The translations under genes were made by a program, and so were the position numbers. DNA of 6,796 nucleotides, taken from NCBI GenBank assembly GCA_015661045.1, contig JACVQG010000204.1, positions 1 through 6,796 of the forward strand. The letters are read 5' to 3'. How positions within the stretch are numbered: the first letter of the stretch is position 1; each line of letters starts with the position of its first letter. A model generated the notes under the pieces. The model did not search any database and was not told where the DNA came from. It saw only the letters and a program-made list of their open reading frames with translations. Shown in pieces: positions 5,293 to 6,796 of the stretch. This DNA is from Dehalococcoidia bacterium. GTDB taxonomy: Bacteria > Chloroflexota > Dehalococcoidia > JACVQG01.

Positions 5293-6741
5293 ATGGCCGA
5301 TGATAAATCTAAAAAGTTTTTAGGAGAGGGCAACCGGCTATTAGAGGCAGTTGATAGCTGCGACAAGGTATTGGCCATTGACCCTAGCAATGCTAACGCC
5401 TGGGGTATCCGGGGTGTCGCCTTAGGCAGACTGGAACGCTATCAGGACGCAATAGAAAGCTTCGACAAAGCACTTGCCATTAATCCAAACGATGCCACCG
5501 CCTGGCGTAGCCGGGGTGTTGCCTTTTTCAGACTGGAACGCTACCAGGAGGCCGTGGAAAGCTACGACAAAGCACTGGCTATTGATCCCAACGATTCCAC
5601 CGTTTGGAGTAGCCGGGGTGGCGCCTTATTCATATTGGAACGCTACGACGAGGCTGTGGATAGCTACGATAAAGCACTGGCCATTGACACCAACAATGCC
5701 TCCGCCTGGAGTTGCCGGGGTGCCGCCTTATTCATCACAAAACGCTATGACGAGGCTGTAGATAGCTTCGACAAAGCACTGGCTATTGATCCCAACGATG
5801 CCGCCGCTTGGGGTGGCCGGGGTGCCGCCTTAGCCGGACTGGAACGCTATAAGGTTGCTGTGGATAGCTTGGATAAAGCACTGTCCATTGACCCCAAGAA
5901 TGCCAACGCCTGGAGTTGCCGGGGTGCCGTCTTAGCTGCACTGGAACGCTACGACGAGGCTGTGGATAGTTACGACAAAGCATTGGCCATTGATCCCAAC
6001 AATGCCTCCGCCTGGAGTTGCCGGGGTGCCGCCTTACTAGTACTAGAACGCCGCCAAGAGGCAATTGATAGCTTCGACAAAGCACTGGCCATTGACACCA
6101 ACAATGCCTCCGCTTGGCATAACCGGGGTTTCGCCTTAGCCGGACTGGAACGCTATAAGGATGCTGTGGATAGCTACGACAAAGCACTGGCCATTGACAC
6201 CAACAATGCCACCACCTGGATTGGCCGGGGATTAGCCTTATTCATCCTGAAACGCTACGACGAGGCTGTGAATAGTTTCGACAAAGCACTGGCCGTTGAC
6301 CCTAACGATGCCACCACCTGGATTGGCCGGGGATTAGCCTTAAAGGGACTGAAACGTTACCAGGAGGCAGTAGAAAGCTTCGAGCAAGCGCTAGTTAAGG
6401 ACTCAAATCCGACAAGTTCAACATTCGTTTTTAAGGAGAAAATGGACGCGCTGGATAGACTTGAGGGATGGCTTAAATCTCGCCGGCCTCCAGACCCATA
6501 TGTAGAGCTTTATAAGACGGTAAAGGAGACCGAGGGAAGACTTCACCTTTTTATCCGCGTTAGGCTGCAAGCTGCCCTGGGAGATGATGAATCGAATTGG
6601 TGGCTGGAAGGGGTGCCTGAAAAAATAAGGCTGGAGTGTGTACAAAGATGGGAGAAATACCTACGGCGCGAGCATGCTTATAATTACACATACCTCATAG
6701 ACTTGAAGGATATTCTGGACAAAAGATGGGTAGCGTCATGA
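5293..6741 (+). CDS. TPR repeat protein with C-terminal Swt1/HEPN-like domain
   Basis: A 482-residue protein without signal peptide or membrane segment, so probably cytoplasmic. Residues 1-33 contain a shortened first repeat (second helix only recognisable). Residues 34-373 are exactly ten 34-residue tetratricopeptide repeats without gaps. Each keeps Trp4, Gly8, Ala20, Phe/Tyr24 (Leu24 in repeat 5) and Ala27; Pro32 is replaced by Thr in repeats 3, 7 and 8 and by Ser in repeat 10. TPR arrays form a superhelix that binds peptides or protein partners. Residues 374-400 are a linker. Residues 401-482 have the layout I associate with the Swt1-type HEPN domain: an 'E.RL..FIR..L' helix, NWWLEGVP at 435-442, an amphipathic helix, and TYLIDLKDIL then KRW near the end. 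The classical HEPN RNase motif R-x4-6-H is not evident, so this may be a binding module rather than a nuclease. The domain call is from memory of the family. The gene sits alone between its own promoter and the window end. Confidence 0.85.
   Translation: MADDKSKKFLGEGNRLLEAVDSCDKVLAIDPSNANAWGIRGVALGRLERYQDAIESFDKALAINPNDATAWRSRGVAFFRLERYQEAVESYDKALAIDPNDSTVWSSRGGALFILERYDEAVDSYDKALAIDTNNASAWSCRGAALFITKRYDEAVDSFDKALAIDPNDAAAWGGRGAALAGLERYKVAVDSLDKALSIDPKNANAWSCRGAVLAALERYDEAVDSYDKALAIDPNNASAWSCRGAALLVLERRQEAIDSFDKALAIDTNNASAWHNRGFALAGLERYKDAVDSYDKALAIDTNNATTWIGRGLALFILKRYDEAVNSFDKALAVDPNDATTWIGRGLALKGLKRYQEAVESFEQALVKDSNPTSSTFVFKEKMDALDRLEGWLKSRRPPDPYVELYKTVKETEGRLHLFIRVRLQAALGDDESNWWLEGVPEKIRLECVQRWEKYLRREHAYNYTYLIDLKDILDKRWVAS
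5392..6411 (+). repeat. ten tandem 102-bp units encoding the TPRs
   Basis: Ten in-register 102-bp units, with high DNA as well as protein similarity. The phrase 'gacaaagcactggccattga' recurs almost unchanged. Units 4 (5698-5799) and 7 (6004-6105) share a long near-identical 5' half, and units 9 (6208-6309) and 10 (6310-6411) both encode ATTWIGRGLAL. This pattern points to expansion by unit duplication. Confidence 0.9.
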
Positions 6742-6796
6742 TTTTACGGCCTGCGAAACTATCAAAGTCGCCTGACATGCCCCGGGGTTATAGTAG
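6742..6796. other. 3' flank of the TPR gene, no feature seen
   Basis: These 55 bases after the TGA contain no terminator hairpin, start signal or gene fragment that I can support. The window ends here. Confidence 0.6.

Noticed and set aside
5783..6187. Long minus-strand open frame inside the TPR gene
   Set aside because: It is a shadow of the 102-bp repeats: a periodic Arg/Pro/Cys-rich translation produced by the opposite strand.
5392..6411. Regular repeats as a CRISPR-like array
   Set aside because: The period is 102 bp throughout with no unique spacers, and it encodes in-frame TPRs.

Overview
The window looks like bacterial chromosome, probably from an uncultured member of the Chloroflexota (Dehalococcoidia-like). 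The grounds are the Thr/Pro/Ala-rich lipoprotein linkers, the DUF3105 protein, the TPR protein with a Swt1/HEPN-like tail, and a short repeat with a 'ccctgagc..agcgaaggg' core. The taxonomic guess comes from remembered gene content, not from a search. All intact genes are on the plus strand; there are no rRNA, tRNA or CRISPR features and no intact transposase gene.

Positions 1-4231 hold a tandem array of four solute-binding proteins of ABC transporters (COG1840/AfuA-like, type 2 periplasmic-binding fold). They fall into two paralogous pairs. Type A is copy 1 (cut by the window start) and copy 2, about 78% identical over the shared C-terminal part by hand count. Type B is copies 3 and 4, about 85% identical. 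Copies 2 and 3 carry a lipoprotein signal peptide, a Thr/Pro linker and the binding domain. Copy 4 has an open frame but has lost the start codon, ribosome binding site and charged n-region of its signal peptide at the point where a hairpin-forming repeat lies, so it is probably silent or not exported. No permease or ATPase gene is visible, so the partners lie outside the window or elsewhere.

Positions 4232-4561 are non-coding on the plus strand. The minus strand carries two overlapping protein-like reading frames that look like a broken, unrecognised gene whose end abuts the array. A DUF3105 membrane-anchored protein follows (4562-5137) and ends at a clear rho-independent terminator.

Positions 5206-6741 form a separate transcription unit: a candidate promoter with an overlapping inverted repeat, a strong ribosome binding site, and a 482-residue protein of ten near-identical TPR repeats followed by a C-terminal domain resembling the Swt1-type HEPN domain. 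The most noteworthy points are the repeat-associated decapitation of copy 4, the mosaic conservation of the array (linker nearly identical, binding domains strongly diverged), and the TPR-HEPN-like protein.
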